Assembly (NCBI GenBank): GCA_028875225.1
Contig: JAPPFB010000025.1
Location: 28,345-92,344 of the forward strand
Origin: Chloroflexota bacterium
GTDB taxonomy: Bacteria > Chloroflexota > Dehalococcoidia > Bin125
Direction: 5' to 3'
DNA: 64,000 nt
Shown here piece after piece: positions 30,418 through 42,186 of this stretch; within the stretch, counting starts at the first letter, position 1; the number at the start of each line of letters is the position of its first letter. A program made the translations under genes and the position numbers. The notes below the pieces were generated by a model. The model was given only the letters and a program-made list of their open reading frames with translations. It did no database searches and had not been told where the DNA came from.

Positions 30418-31051
30418 CGAGGTCGAATCGAGGCTGATCCAGCGCGGCGACCGGAGCAAAGGTTCGGCGGTGTTCGGGACAGGGCCCGAGCGTCTGCAGC
30501 GCGCGCAGATGTTCAGCAGTGCCGTAGCCCTTGTGGCGAGCGAATCCGTAGCCCGGATATCGCTGGTCCAGTTCGTTCATCCACGTGTCGCGAGCCGTCT
30601 TGGCGATGATCGAAGCGGCGGCGATCGAGGCCACTGAACGGTCGCCCTTGACGATCATTTCAGTGGCGACGGGCAAGCCCAGGTCGTCGCGCCCGTCGGC
30701 CAGGACGACCTCGGGCGGCGTCGGCAACTGATCAATCGCACGGCGCGCTGCCAGTTTGAGCGCCGAGGTCATGCCCAGCTGATCAAGCTCACGCGCTTCC
30801 ACCCAGCCGATCGACCACTGCAATGCCCCGGCCTCGATCGCCGGCGTCAGGCGCTCACGCCGGCGGGGGCTGAGCTGTTTGCTGTCCCGCAGCTCCGACA
30901 TCCAGGCCTTCCGGCTGTCCATCGGGAGCGACACCGCCGCCGTGACGAGCGGTCCGGCCAACGGGCCTCGTCCAACTTCGTCAAGACCGACGATCGAGCG
31001 CGCGCCCCTGCGCCAGAGCCGCAGTTCCCGCCGTCGCGTCGGTCGTTGCAC
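30401..31051 (-). CDS. rnhB: Ribonuclease HII
   Basis: RNase HII nicks RNA-DNA hybrids and removes single ribonucleotides misincorporated into DNA. The 216-residue protein has the acidic catalytic site in 'GLDEVGRGPLAGP', a further Asp in 'LADGRDD', the 'KGDRSVASIAAASIIAK' segment and 'GYGFARHKGYGT'. The GTG start at 31051 has no clear ribosome site. It overlaps yraN by 17 bases and is divergent from ftsH, with about 250 bp between. Confidence 0.95.
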   Translation of the reverse strand: MQRPTRRRELRLWRRGARSIVGLDEVGRGPLAGPLVTAAVSLPMDSRKAWMSELRDSKQLSPRRRERLTPAIEAGALQWSIGWVEARELDQLGMTSALKLAARRAIDQLPTPPEVVLADGRDDLGLPVATEMIVKGDRSVASIAAASIIAKTARDTWMNELDQRYPGYGFARHKGYGTAEHLRALQTLGPCPEHRRTFAPVAALDQPRFDLDAAAS

Positions 31052-31303
31052 ATGCTGATGCTAGTGCTTGTCGTTATGTCCGTGAACCACCTGAGACGCG
31101 CGTCTGAGCTGCGCAATTTGTTGCCGGTGCCCGACCCGCAAGCCATGCGCGTCGCGTTGCCGGGTTGGAAACGCTCCGCTTACGCAAGTTGACGCAATGC
31201 GTACCGTCGCCGGCCGGGGTTGCGATATGCTCGAATCAGACAGGCGACGCACCCGGCGCGTCCGTAGACGACCGGTGCGCGCCCAGGCTGAGGATTGGCG
31301 ACG

Positions 31304-33313
31304 ATGGGCGGCTCACGCTTCAAACGCAGCTTCCTGGTCTACCTGCTGATCGGCGTCGTGCTGATCATCGTCATCTTCTCGGTGTTCCCGCGTGGCGGCG
31401 GATCGAACGAGATCCCGCTGGCCGGCGGCACCGAATCGCTGCTCGAACGGATCAAGAACGATGCCGGTCTGATCGAGGCGATCCAGGTCGGATCGGACAA
31501 GGTCACGCTGGACTACCGCGACGGCGCGGAGTCCTACGAGACGAACGTCCCCGAGACGGCATTCGACTTCTTCGAATTCCTCTCGCGCGAGGGCATCGAC
31601 GTCGGCTCGCAGGGATTCCCCGACATCGAAGTCGGCGGAGGCGGCGGTTTCGGCTCCACGATCGCCGGACTGTTCATCAACCTGCTGCCCTTCCTGTTGA
31701 TCATCGGTCTGATCTTCTTCTTCCTGCGCCAGGCCCAGGGCCAGGGTTCGCAGGCGATGTCATTCGGCAAGAGCAAGGCGCGTCTGGTCACCGCGAACCG
31801 ACCGACCGTCACCTTCAACGATGTCGCCGGCTGTGACGAGGCCAAGGAAGAGCTGCAGGAAGTCGTCGAGTTCCTCAAGTTCCCCGAGCGCTTCGCCTCG
31901 CTCGGCGCACGCATCCCGCGAGGTTGTCTGCTGGTCGGTCCGCCGGGCACCGGCAAAACGTTGATCGCCCGCGCGGTGGCCGGCGAGGCCGGCGTGCCGT
32001 TCTTCTCAATCTCCGGCTCCGAGTTCGTCGAGATGTTCGTCGGCGTCGGCGCGAGCCGCGTCCGCGACCTGTTCGAGCAGGCCAAGCGCAACGCGCCCTG
32101 CATCGTCTTCGTCGACGAGATCGACGCGGTCGGCCGCCAGCGCGGCGCCGGCGTCGGCGGCTCGCACGACGAGCGCGAGCAGACGCTCAACCAGATCCTG
32201 GTCGAGATGGACGGCTTCGACACCAACACCAACGTGATCGTCGTGGCCGCCACCAACCGCCCCGACATCCTTGACCCGGCGCTGCTGCGCCCGGGCCGCT
32301 TCGATCGCCGCGTCGTGCTTGACGCGCCCGACGTCAAGGGCCGCGTCGCGATCCTCGACGTGCACGTCCGCGGCAAGCCGCTGGCCGAGGAAGTCGATCT
32401 CAACACCATCGCCAAGGAGACGCCCGGATTCTCCGGCGCCGAACTGGCCAACCTGCTCAACGAGGCGGCGATCCTCGCCGCTCGCCGCCAGAAGAAGCAC
32501 ATCACCCAGGCCGAGGTCGAGGAAGCGGTTGACCGCGTCATGGCCGGTCCCGAGCGCAAATCTCGTCTGCTGGTGGGACGCGAAAAGGAGATCGTGGCAT
32601 ACCACGAGGGCGGTCACGCGCTGGTCGCCTCGCACATTCCCGGCCACGATCCGGTCCACAAAGTCACCATCGTCCCGCGCGGCATGGCCGGCGGCTACAC
32701 CCGCTACCTGCCGGAGTCCGAGCATCGGCTGGCCGGCAAGACCTACTACGAGGGCTTCATGGCCTCCGCGCTGGGCGGGCACGCCGCCGAAGAGGTCGTG
32801 TTCGGCGAGATGACGACCGGCGCGCACGACGACCTGAGCAAGGTCACGCAGATCGCCCGCGCGATGATCACCCAGTGGGGCATGTCGGAACGGCTCGGCG
32901 CGCGCACCTTCGGCAAGAAGGAATCGATGGTCTTCCTCGGCCGCGATATCTCCGAGCAGCGCGACTACTCCGAAATGGTGGCCGAACAGATCGACGAAGA
33001 ACTGCGTGAGATTATCGACCGGGCGCGAGACCGCGCTCGGACCATCCTGCGCCGTAACCGCGAGCAGCTCGATCTGTTGGCGACGCGGCTGATGGAGGTC
33101 GAGACGCTCGAGGGCGACGACCTTCGCGCGATCCTCGCCTGGCAGCCGGGCGACGCCGTTCCGCAGCCGACTCCGCCGCCGCCACCGCCCGATCCGACCC
33201 CGCCGCCGAGCGCGTCGGGCGACGACGCGCCGGAGGAGGAGCGGGAACCGCTGATGCCGCCCAAGCCCGGCCTCGCCTGGGGCGGCAACCAGAACAGCAG
33301 CTCGCTGGACTGA
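31304..33313 (+). CDS. ftsH: ATP-dependent zinc metalloprotease FtsH
   Basis: FtsH is a membrane-anchored hexameric AAA+ protease that degrades misassembled membrane proteins and short-lived regulators. The 669 residues contain two N-terminal membrane helices ('[16 protein letters not shown]' and near residue 125 '[15 protein letters not shown]'), Walker A 'VGPPGTGKT' near residue 211, the second region of homology, and the zinc site 'HEGGH' at about 433 (usually HEAGH; the HExxH ligands are kept). The C-terminus is a Pro-rich tail of about 50 residues. The ORF starts at TTG 31295; I prefer ATG 31304, with 'gagg' 10 bases upstream. Confidence 0.96.
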   Translation: MGGSRFKRSFLVYLLIGVVLIIVIFSVFPRGGGSNEIPLAGGTESLLERIKNDAGLIEAIQVGSDKVTLDYRDGAESYETNVPETAFDFFEFLSREGIDVGSQGFPDIEVGGGGGFGSTIAGLFINLLPFLLIIGLIFFFLRQAQGQGSQAMSFGKSKARLVTANRPTVTFNDVAGCDEAKEELQEVVEFLKFPERFASLGARIPRGCLLVGPPGTGKTLIARAVAGEAGVPFFSISGSEFVEMFVGVGASRVRDLFEQAKRNAPCIVFVDEIDAVGRQRGAGVGGSHDEREQTLNQILVEMDGFDTNTNVIVVAATNRPDILDPALLRPGRFDRRVVLDAPDVKGRVAILDVHVRGKPLAEEVDLNTIAKETPGFSGAELANLLNEAAILAARRQKKHITQAEVEEAVDRVMAGPERKSRLLVGREKEIVAYHEGGHALVASHIPGHDPVHKVTIVPRGMAGGYTRYLPESEHRLAGKTYYEGFMASALGGHAAEEVVFGEMTTGAHDDLSKVTQIARAMITQWGMSERLGARTFGKKESMVFLGRDISEQRDYSEMVAEQIDEELREIIDRARDRARTILRRNREQLDLLATRLMEVETLEGDDLRAILAWQPGDAVPQPTPPPPPPDPTPPPSASGDDAPEEEREPLMPPKPGLAWGGNQNSSSLD

Positions 33314-33366
33314 GCATTCGACGGTGTTCAACCACCCGGGTGTAGAGTGCTGTGTTGGTTGGTCGC

Positions 33367-33394
33367 TTGACGGCTGACCTGCGCTGGCTACGCT
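33367..33394 (+). promoter_or_regulatory. Candidate sigma-70 promoter for rplU-rpmA-rpmE
   Basis: A -35-like 'ttgacg' (33367-33372) lies 16 bp upstream of a -10-like 'tacgct' (33389-33394). It is located in the gap after ftsH and would give a leader of roughly 45 nt before the rplU ATG. Confidence 0.55.
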
Positions 33395-33446
33395 GGGTAC
33401 TTCAGGACCGACAACGAAGTCAACTCGAGATCGATGCGAGACCAAT

Positions 33447-33983
33447 ATGAGCACTGATCCGTCAGACGTGTACGCCGTGATTCGCAGCGGCGGCAAACAG
33501 TACCGCGTCTCTCCGGGCCAGCGGATCACGCTGGAACGGCTCGACGGCGAGGCCGGGGACGCGATCAGCTTCGACGACGTGCTGCTCGTCAACGGCGGCG
33601 GCGAGGTCGCCGTCGGCACGCCAACCGTTGCGGCGGCCAGCGTCAGCGGTGAGATCGTCGAACAGGGCCGGGGACGCAAGATCAACGTCTTCAAGTACAA
33701 GAGCAAGACCCGCTACCGCCGGCTGCGCGGACACCGACAATTGCACACCTCCGTGCTCGTCAATGAGGTGGCGTTGGGCGACCAGGTCTGGTCGGCCCCG
33801 GCCTCTCAAGAGGTCGGCGAAGATGTTGCCGAACCCGAGGCGGAAGAGATCGAGCAGCCCGCCGATGCGATTGAGGAAGCTGAAGCCGAGACCGTCGCTG
33901 AGGTTTCCGAGGAGCACGAAGAAGATCCGGCTAACGCCGAGAATGACGAAGCCGCCGAGAGCGGCGACGAGACCGAAGAATAG
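33447..33983 (+). CDS. rplU: Ribosomal protein L21 with long acidic C-terminal extension
   Basis: L21 binds 23S rRNA in the large subunit. Residues 8-110 match the family ('YAVIRSGGKQYRVSPGQ', 'GRKINVFKYKSKTRYRRLRGHRQ'). The family normally ends at about 103 residues; this protein has 178, because of about 65 extra residues rich in Glu, Asp and Ala. The tail has the same codon style as the gene, so it does not look like a frameshift. It lies 9 bp before rpmA, in the usual rplU-rpmA order. Confidence 0.95.
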   Translation: MSTDPSDVYAVIRSGGKQYRVSPGQRITLERLDGEAGDAISFDDVLLVNGGGEVAVGTPTVAAASVSGEIVEQGRGRKINVFKYKSKTRYRRLRGHRQLHTSVLVNEVALGDQVWSAPASQEVGEDVAEPEAEEIEQPADAIEEAEAETVAEVSEEHEEDPANAENDEAAESGDETEE

Positions 33984-33992
33984 GGGAGCGCC

Positions 33993-34271
33993 ATGGCACA
34001 CAAGAAGGGCGTCGGCTCGTCCCGCAACGGGCGCGACAGCAACTCCAAGCGACTGGGCGTCAAGCTGTTCGACGGCGAGATCGTGCGCACCGGCGGGATC
34101 ATCGTGCGTCAGCGCGGCACCCGGATCCACGCGGGTGACAACGTCGGCGTCGGCCGCGACCACACCCTCTTTGCCCTTGCCGACGGCACCGTCAAGTTCT
34201 CGCCGTACGCGCACAACCGGCGCAAGAAAGTCTCCGTCATACCAGCCGAGCTTGAAGAGGTGGGCGCGTGA
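33993..34271 (+). CDS. rpmA: Ribosomal protein L27
   Basis: L27 has an N-terminus that reaches the peptidyl-transferase centre. The 92-residue sequence begins directly with '[23 protein letters not shown]', without the cleavable N-terminal extension found in some Firmicutes. A 'ggggagcgcc' ribosome site precedes the ATG. Its stop overlaps the rpmE start as 'gtga'. Confidence 0.97.
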   Translation: MAHKKGVGSSRNGRDSNSKRLGVKLFDGEIVRTGGIIVRQRGTRIHAGDNVGVGRDHTLFALADGTVKFSPYAHNRRKKVSVIPAELEEVGA

Positions 34272-34480
34272 AGGCTGAGATTCACCCCGAGTACGTCGAC
34301 GCCACGATCACCTGCGGCTGCGGTCACAGCTGGCAGACCCGCGCGACCAAGTCCGACATCCGCATCGAGATCTGCTCGACCTGCCACCCCTTCTTCACCG
34401 GCGAGCAGCGAATCGTCGACACTGCCGGCCGGGTCGAACGCTTCCGCCGCCGCTACGGCATCGCCGAAGACGAGGAGTAG
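34268..34480 (+). CDS. rpmE: Ribosomal protein L31, zinc-binding (C+) type
   Basis: L31 bridges the ribosomal subunits. The 70-residue protein has all four cysteines of the zinc-binding form: Cys16, Cys18 ('CGCG') and Cys37, Cys40 ('CSTC'). Organisms with this form often also carry a zinc-free version used in zinc shortage; none is seen in the window. The GTG start overlaps the rpmA stop by 4 bases. The usual partner prfA is not adjacent here. Confidence 0.96.
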   Translation: MKAEIHPEYVDATITCGCGHSWQTRATKSDIRIEICSTCHPFFTGEQRIVDTAGRVERFRRRYGIAEDEE

Positions 34481-34494
34481 GTCCAACGACATCT

Positions 34495-34641
34495 CGTCAT
34501 TCCCGCGCTTGCCGCGAGAATCTCGCCTTCCTCTGCACGACCGCCGCAATCGGCGCAGTCGAAGCCCGCGCTACTCGATCATGCGCTCAGATGCGCCGTA
34601 CGAACCAATGCGAGATACCCGCGGCAAGCGCGGGTATGACG
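34495..34641. repeat. REP-like inverted doublet, 147 bp
   Basis: The left unit 'gtcattcccgcgcttgccgc' and right unit 'gcgagatacccgcggcaagc' are inverted copies of one another, separated by about 83 bp. The total length equals that of the doublet at 45831-45977. It lies between convergent rpmE and hisI. Confidence 0.82.
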
Positions 34642-34677
34642 AATCGCGTTGCGTGAATCAAACCCCCGTCAACTCGA

Positions 34678-35028
34678 TCAGTCGTCGCCGAGGTCGCGAT
34701 AGAAGCAGCTCCGATTGCCGGTGTGACAGGTGGGGCCGTGCGGGACGGCGCGGACGAGGAGGGCGTCGACGTCGCAGTCCTTGCGGATTGTGACCAGCTC
34801 CAGCACGTTGCCGCTGGTCTCGCCCTTGGTCCAGAACTCCTGTCGGCTGCGGCTCCAGAAGGTGACCAGCCGCTTCTCCAGCGTCATCCGCAGCGACTGC
34901 TCGTTCATGTAGCCGAGCATCAGGATCTCGTTCGTGGCGTCGTCCTGGACGATCGCCGGGATCAGCCCGTTGGCGTCGTACTTCAACTCCGGCACGCTGA
35001 ATTCAGCCAGGTCAGAGGACGTCGTCAT
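34678..35028 (-). CDS. hisI: Phosphoribosyl-AMP cyclohydrolase
   Basis: HisI opens the adenine ring of phosphoribosyl-AMP, the third step of histidine synthesis. The 116-residue protein has only the cyclohydrolase domain (no HisE fusion) with the metal-binding '[10 protein letters not shown]' and '[12 protein letters not shown]' segments. The ORF extends to 35085, but ATG 35028 matches the family start and overlaps the hisF stop by 17 bases. It is the last gene of the his cluster. Confidence 0.94.
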   Translation of the reverse strand: MTTSSDLAEFSVPELKYDANGLIPAIVQDDATNEILMLGYMNEQSLRMTLEKRLVTFWSRSRQEFWTKGETSGNVLELVTIRKDCDVDALLVRAVPHGPTCHTGNRSCFYRDLGDD

Positions 35029-35797
35029 AGTCCGCGTGCTCCATTCGCATGGGGATGCCGGCCGCCTGCATCTGGCGCTTGACATCCATGATCGGATGGG
35101 TGCCGAAGTGAAAGATCGATGCGGCGAGGACGGCGTCGGCCCTGCCTTCGGTGATGGCGTCGATCATGTGCTGCGCGTTGCCGGCCCCGCCCGAGGCAAT
35201 CACCGGGACGCTGACGGCGTCCGAGACGGCGCGGGTCAATGGAATGTCATAGCCATCCTGGTGGCCGTCCGTGTTCATCGAGGTCAACATGATTTCGCCC
35301 GCTCCCCGCTCGACGACTTCGGTGGCCCACGCGATCGCGTCGATGCCAGTCGGTCTGCGGCCGCCGTGCGTGTAGACCTGCATCGAACCGTCCGATTCAG
35401 TGCGCGCGTCGATCGCGACCACGATGCACTGGGAGCCAAACCGGTGGGCGCCTTCGGAGATCAGCTCGGGACGTTCAACCGCCGCCGTGTTGATCGTGAT
35501 TTTGTCCGCGCCCGACTCCAGCATCAGCCGCATGTCGTCGTCCGAGCGCAGCCCGCCGCCGACCGTGAACGGGATGAACACGCGGTCGGCCGTGCGCCGC
35601 ACCATGTCGACAACCGTATTGCGGTCCTCGTGCGAGGCCGTGATATCGAGGAATACGAGCTCGTCAATGCCCTCGTGGTCGTAGAGCGTGGCCAGTTCGA
35701 CCGGGTCGCCGGCGTCACGGAGTTCGACGAACGAGATCCCCTTGACCACCCGGCCGGCGTCAACATCGAAGCAGCCGATGATTCGCTTGGTCAGCAT
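35012..35797 (-). CDS. hisF: Imidazole glycerol phosphate synthase cyclase subunit HisF
   Basis: HisF uses ammonia from HisH to close the imidazole ring, releasing AICAR and imidazole glycerol phosphate. The 261-residue beta-alpha barrel has catalytic Asp11 in '[12 protein letters not shown]' and the second Asp in 'VAIDARTE', plus phosphate-binding 'GGGLRSDDD' and 'ASGGAGN'. It lies 18 bp after hisA and overlaps hisI. Confidence 0.96.
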   Translation of the reverse strand: MLTKRIIGCFDVDAGRVVKGISFVELRDAGDPVELATLYDHEGIDELVFLDITASHEDRNTVVDMVRRTADRVFIPFTVGGGLRSDDDMRLMLESGADKITINTAAVERPELISEGAHRFGSQCIVVAIDARTESDGSMQVYTHGGRRPTGIDAIAWATEVVERGAGEIMLTSMNTDGHQDGYDIPLTRAVSDAVSVPVIASGGAGNAQHMIDAITEGRADAVLAASIFHFGTHPIMDVKRQMQAAGIPMRMEHADYDDVL

Positions 35798-35815
35798 GAT
35801 CGGCTCAACATCTCG

Positions 35816-36573
35816 TCAGCACGTTCGCTCGCGCATGCCGGCCTCGGCCGCCTCGAACGCGTCCGACAGCCGCAGCCGACCGTCGTACAACGCACGTCCC
35901 AGTACGACCCCTGCCGCCCCGTTGGCGGCGAGCCGGCGAATCTGCATGGGATGGGCGATCCCGCCGGCCGCGATCACCGGCGAGCGTGCGACACCGGCCA
36001 CGCGGGCGAACTCGGCCTCGTCGTGACCGCCCAGCATGCCGTCGGAGGCGATGTCGGTGTAGATGAACCGACGCACGCCCAGGTCTTCAAGCTGAGGAAT
36101 CAGCGCCACCGCCGGCAGCTCGGACTCCTCGGTCCAGCCGTTCAGCGCCACGCGGCCGCCCTTGGCGTCGACGGAGACCGTCAACGCCTCGCTGCACAAT
36201 TGCACCGCCTTTGAGAGGAAGTCGCGATCGGTGACGGCTGCCGTCCCTACGATGATCCGCTTCACGCCTGCATCGAGATAGCGGCGTACCGTGTCGAGAT
36301 TGCGAATCCCGCCGCCGACCTGGACCGGTTTGCCCAGCGCGGCGATCCGTTCGACAAACTCCGCATTGGCGGCGCGTCCTTCGCGTGCGCCGTCGAGATC
36401 GATCACGTGCAACATCTCCGCGCTTTCGTCGATCCACCGTCGCGCCGGTGCGATCGGATCGTCGTCGAACACGGTCTCGCGGTCATAGTCGCCCTGGACC
36501 AGGCGCACGCAGCGTCCGCCGCGAATGTCGATCGCGGGTAACACGTCGATCATGTTGGGTGTCGATCCCGGAC

Positions 36574-36577
<4 letters not shown>
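35816..36577 (-). CDS. hisA: ProFAR isomerase HisA
   Basis: HisA isomerises the aminoaldose ProFAR to the ketose PRFAR. The barrel of 253 residues shows the paired catalytic Asp positions in 'LPAIDIRGGRCVRL' and 'FIYTDIASDGM', and the phosphate loops 'QVGGGIRN' and 'IAAGGIA'. The start ATG overlaps the hisH stop as 'atga', favouring translational coupling; an internal ATG 8 codons on is the alternative. Confidence 0.96.
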
Positions 36578-39539
<2,962 letters not shown>

Positions 39540-39675
39540 CGTTCAACTGGTACAGATATCGAGCGGTTAACGGGTACGCTGGTCTCAGCCGATTTGGCCT
39601 GTCGTCCTCTGCCTATTGTGAGTGAGCGCCCCCATGATCGCGGTGCTCGAACGGGCCGGAATCTGAGGAGTCCTG

Positions 39676-40734
39676 ATGGTCTGGTCTCCATTTGACTGGT
39701 TGTCCCGGCGGTTCTCGCCGGATGTGGGCATCGACCTGGGCACCGCGAACACCCTGGTTTCGGTCCGCGGCCGCGGCATCGTGGTCAACGAACCGTCAGT
39801 CGTGGCGATTAACCGGATCGACAACTCCGTGCTGGCCATTGGCAAACAGGCGAAAACCATGGTCGGCCGGACGCCCGCCCACATCGTCGCCACCAGACCG
39901 CTGCGCGACGGCGTAATCTCCGATTTCGACGTGACCGCGCGGATGCTCAATCACTTCATTCACGAAGCGCTGCAGCGCAGCGGGATCGGCATTGGCCGGC
40001 CGCGAGTCATGGTCGGCATTCCCGGCGGCGCGACCGAGGTCGAAAAGCGCGCCATCTTTGAGGCGACCCGCTCGGCCGGCTCTCGCGAGGTCCACCTGAT
40101 CGAAGAGCCGATGGCCGCGGCGATCGGCGCCGGGCTGCCGATCTTCGAATCGACCGGCAGCATCGTCGTCGACATCGGCGGCGGCACCACGGAGGTCGCA
40201 GTCTGTTCGATGGGCGGCATGGTCGTGAGCACCTCGACCCGGGTCGCCGGTGACGAAATCGACCAGGCGATCATCACCTACGCGCGTCAGGTCCACAACA
40301 TCCAGATTGGTGAGGCGTCGGCCGAGAAGATCAAAATCGCCGGCGCCTCCGCATTTCCGTTGGAAGAGGAGCGCGATGTCACCCTGAGCGGTCGCGATCT
40401 CTCAACCTCAATGCCGAAAATCGTCACCGTAACGACCGTCGAGCTGCGGGACGCCATTTCGTCGGCGGTGTCTTCCATCATGGATGCTGTGCTCCGCACC
40501 ATGGAGATCACACCGGCGGAGCTGATACCCGACATCATGCAACAGGGCATCGCCCTCGCCGGCGGCGGCGCCTATCTGCCCGGTCTGGATCGGCGGATGT
40601 CCCAGGAAACGAAGTTCCCGGTCTACAAGGCCGACTCCCCCTTGACCTGCGTCGTGCGCGGTTGCGCTGAAGCGCTGAACGAGACTCGAGCGCTCGCCGC
40701 CGCCGACGGTCAAGTGCTCGCCGGGCGGCGCTAG
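39676..40734 (+). CDS. mreB: Rod shape-determining protein MreB
   Basis: MreB is the bacterial actin that steers lateral wall synthesis. The 352-residue protein has the actin-fold ATP motifs 'DLGTANT', 'DIGGGTTEVAV' and 'LAGGGAYLPGL', and a short amphipathic N-terminal stretch ('MVWSPFDWLSRRF') suited to membrane contact. ATG 39676 has a strong 'gaggag' ribosome site. It heads the five-gene mreB-mreC-mreD-mrdA-rodA operon, with gaps of 27, 3 and 0 bp and a final overlap. Confidence 0.97.
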   Translation: MVWSPFDWLSRRFSPDVGIDLGTANTLVSVRGRGIVVNEPSVVAINRIDNSVLAIGKQAKTMVGRTPAHIVATRPLRDGVISDFDVTARMLNHFIHEALQRSGIGIGRPRVMVGIPGGATEVEKRAIFEATRSAGSREVHLIEEPMAAAIGAGLPIFESTGSIVVDIGGGTTEVAVCSMGGMVVSTSTRVAGDEIDQAIITYARQVHNIQIGEASAEKIKIAGASAFPLEEERDVTLSGRDLSTSMPKIVTVTTVELRDAISSAVSSIMDAVLRTMEITPAELIPDIMQQGIALAGGGAYLPGLDRRMSQETKFPVYKADSPLTCVVRGCAEALNETRALAAADGQVLAGRR

Positions 40735-40761
40735 GGCGGGTACAGGCGAGAGGCGGGTACC

Positions 40762-41637
40762 GTGCCACTGCTCGGCGCACTGCTTCGACTCCTGGGCGCC
40801 CGCACCCGTTGGGTGCTGCTGATCGCGCTGATCGTGGGCGGCCTCACGCTCCTGGGCCTGATCGGCTGGGCCGCCACGATCGAGGATCGCGCCGCGACCG
40901 CGCTCAATCCGGTTCAGCGGGCCTTTCGCCAGGCCGGCGAGCCGATCTCCAATCTGCTCCGCGATTTGGACGATTTCGGCCGCTTGCACTCCGAGAACCG
41001 GGGACTGCGCTCGCGAATCGAACAGCTCGAAGCCGACAACGCACGACTGCGCGAACTGCAAATCCAGGTCCGGGCCAGGCAGGCGTTGCTCGAGGTCCAG
41101 GCCGAAACCGACGCCGTCACGATCACCGCCAATGTCACCACCCGCGACCTGACCGGTCTGCGCACCATTATCGGCATCGACCGCGGCTCCAACGACGGGC
41201 TCCGAGCCGGACTGCCCGTGTTGGCCGCCGGCGGAACACTGATCGGGCAGATCTACGATGTGCGTCCGCACACGTCGTTCGTCCGCCTGATCACCGACCC
41301 CGACAGCGCCGTCAGACTCCTGCACCAACAGTCGCGCAGCGAAGTCGTCGCAACCGGCGACACGCTGGGCAACCTCGAAGTCCGCATCCCCTGGACCTCG
41401 GAAGTCGAACTGGGGCACATCTTCGTTACCTCGGGCCTGGACGGCGAACTGCCTCAGGGTCTGCCGGTTGGGCGAGTCTCGGCCGCCGAAGGCACGGTGC
41501 AGGACGCATTCCGCCATGTCGTGCTTGATCCAATCGCTCCCCTCGATCAGCTTGAGCAGGTCCTCGTCCAACTCACGATCCCGCCGCCCGACCTCTCGAT
41601 CCTCGACCCTGACGCGGCCGAGGGCGACGGAGGCTGA
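40762..41637 (+). CDS. mreC: Rod shape-determining protein MreC
   Basis: MreC is a membrane-anchored scaffold that activates PBP2/RodA. The 291-residue protein shows one N-terminal membrane helix ('WVLLIALIVGGLTLLGLIGW'), a coiled coil (about 75-115) and the beta-rich periplasmic core with 'LVILD/GIDRGSNDGLRAGLPV'-type features seen here as 'GIDRGSNDGLRAGLPV'. The start is GTG 40762, and it ends 3 bp before mreD. Confidence 0.93.
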   Translation: MPLLGALLRLLGARTRWVLLIALIVGGLTLLGLIGWAATIEDRAATALNPVQRAFRQAGEPISNLLRDLDDFGRLHSENRGLRSRIEQLEADNARLRELQIQVRARQALLEVQAETDAVTITANVTTRDLTGLRTIIGIDRGSNDGLRAGLPVLAAGGTLIGQIYDVRPHTSFVRLITDPDSAVRLLHQQSRSEVVATGDTLGNLEVRIPWTSEVELGHIFVTSGLDGELPQGLPVGRVSAAEGTVQDAFRHVVLDPIAPLDQLEQVLVQLTIPPPDLSILDPDAAEGDGG

Positions 41638-41640
41638 ACG

Positions 41641-42186
41641 ATGAGCGCGATTCGCTGGACCCTGCTACTCGGCCTGCTCTTCGTCCTCGTCATCTTCCAG
41701 ACGGCCGCCAGCCCATCGTTCCCGATCTTCGGAGTCGGCCCCCATGTCGTGCTGATCGTGCTCTGCTGTTGGGCCATGGTCAGACCGCCGGTCGAGACCC
41801 TCGTGCTCATCCCCCTGGCCGGCGTCGGACTGGGTCTGCTCGCCTTCCAGGGAATGGCCGAGTCCGTCGCCGCGCTCGCCCCCATCGGGCTGGCGGCGTT
41901 GAGTTGGCGCGCCTGGAAGGAGTCACGCGCCCACACGCCGCTGGCGCTGGAGTGGGCAGCCACGATCGTGCTGGTCGGCGCAGCATCGATCCTGCATTTC
42001 ACCGCCCACGCGATCGCCGTCGAAATCTCCACCAACGGCGTCAACTGGCTTGCCGCGCTGCGCACCGTGATGCTCGGCGGATTCCTCGGGAACATTCTGC
42101 TCGGCGCCATCGTCTACTGGTTCGTCCGCATTCCCACTTCAGGCGCGGTATCCATGTCAACGACTCCAGGAACGGCCGGCTTCTAG
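41641..42186 (+). CDS. mreD: Rod shape-determining protein MreD
   Basis: MreD is a poorly conserved integral membrane partner of MreC. The 181-residue protein is almost entirely hydrophobic, with five to six helices, and its identity rests on size, topology and its place between mreC and mrdA more than on motifs. Its stop codon directly abuts the mrdA ATG. Confidence 0.85.
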   Translation: MSAIRWTLLLGLLFVLVIFQTAASPSFPIFGVGPHVVLIVLCCWAMVRPPVETLVLIPLAGVGLGLLAFQGMAESVAALAPIGLAALSWRAWKESRAHTPLALEWAATIVLVGAASILHFTAHAIAVEISTNGVNWLAALRTVMLGGFLGNILLGAIVYWFVRIPTSGAVSMSTTPGTAGF

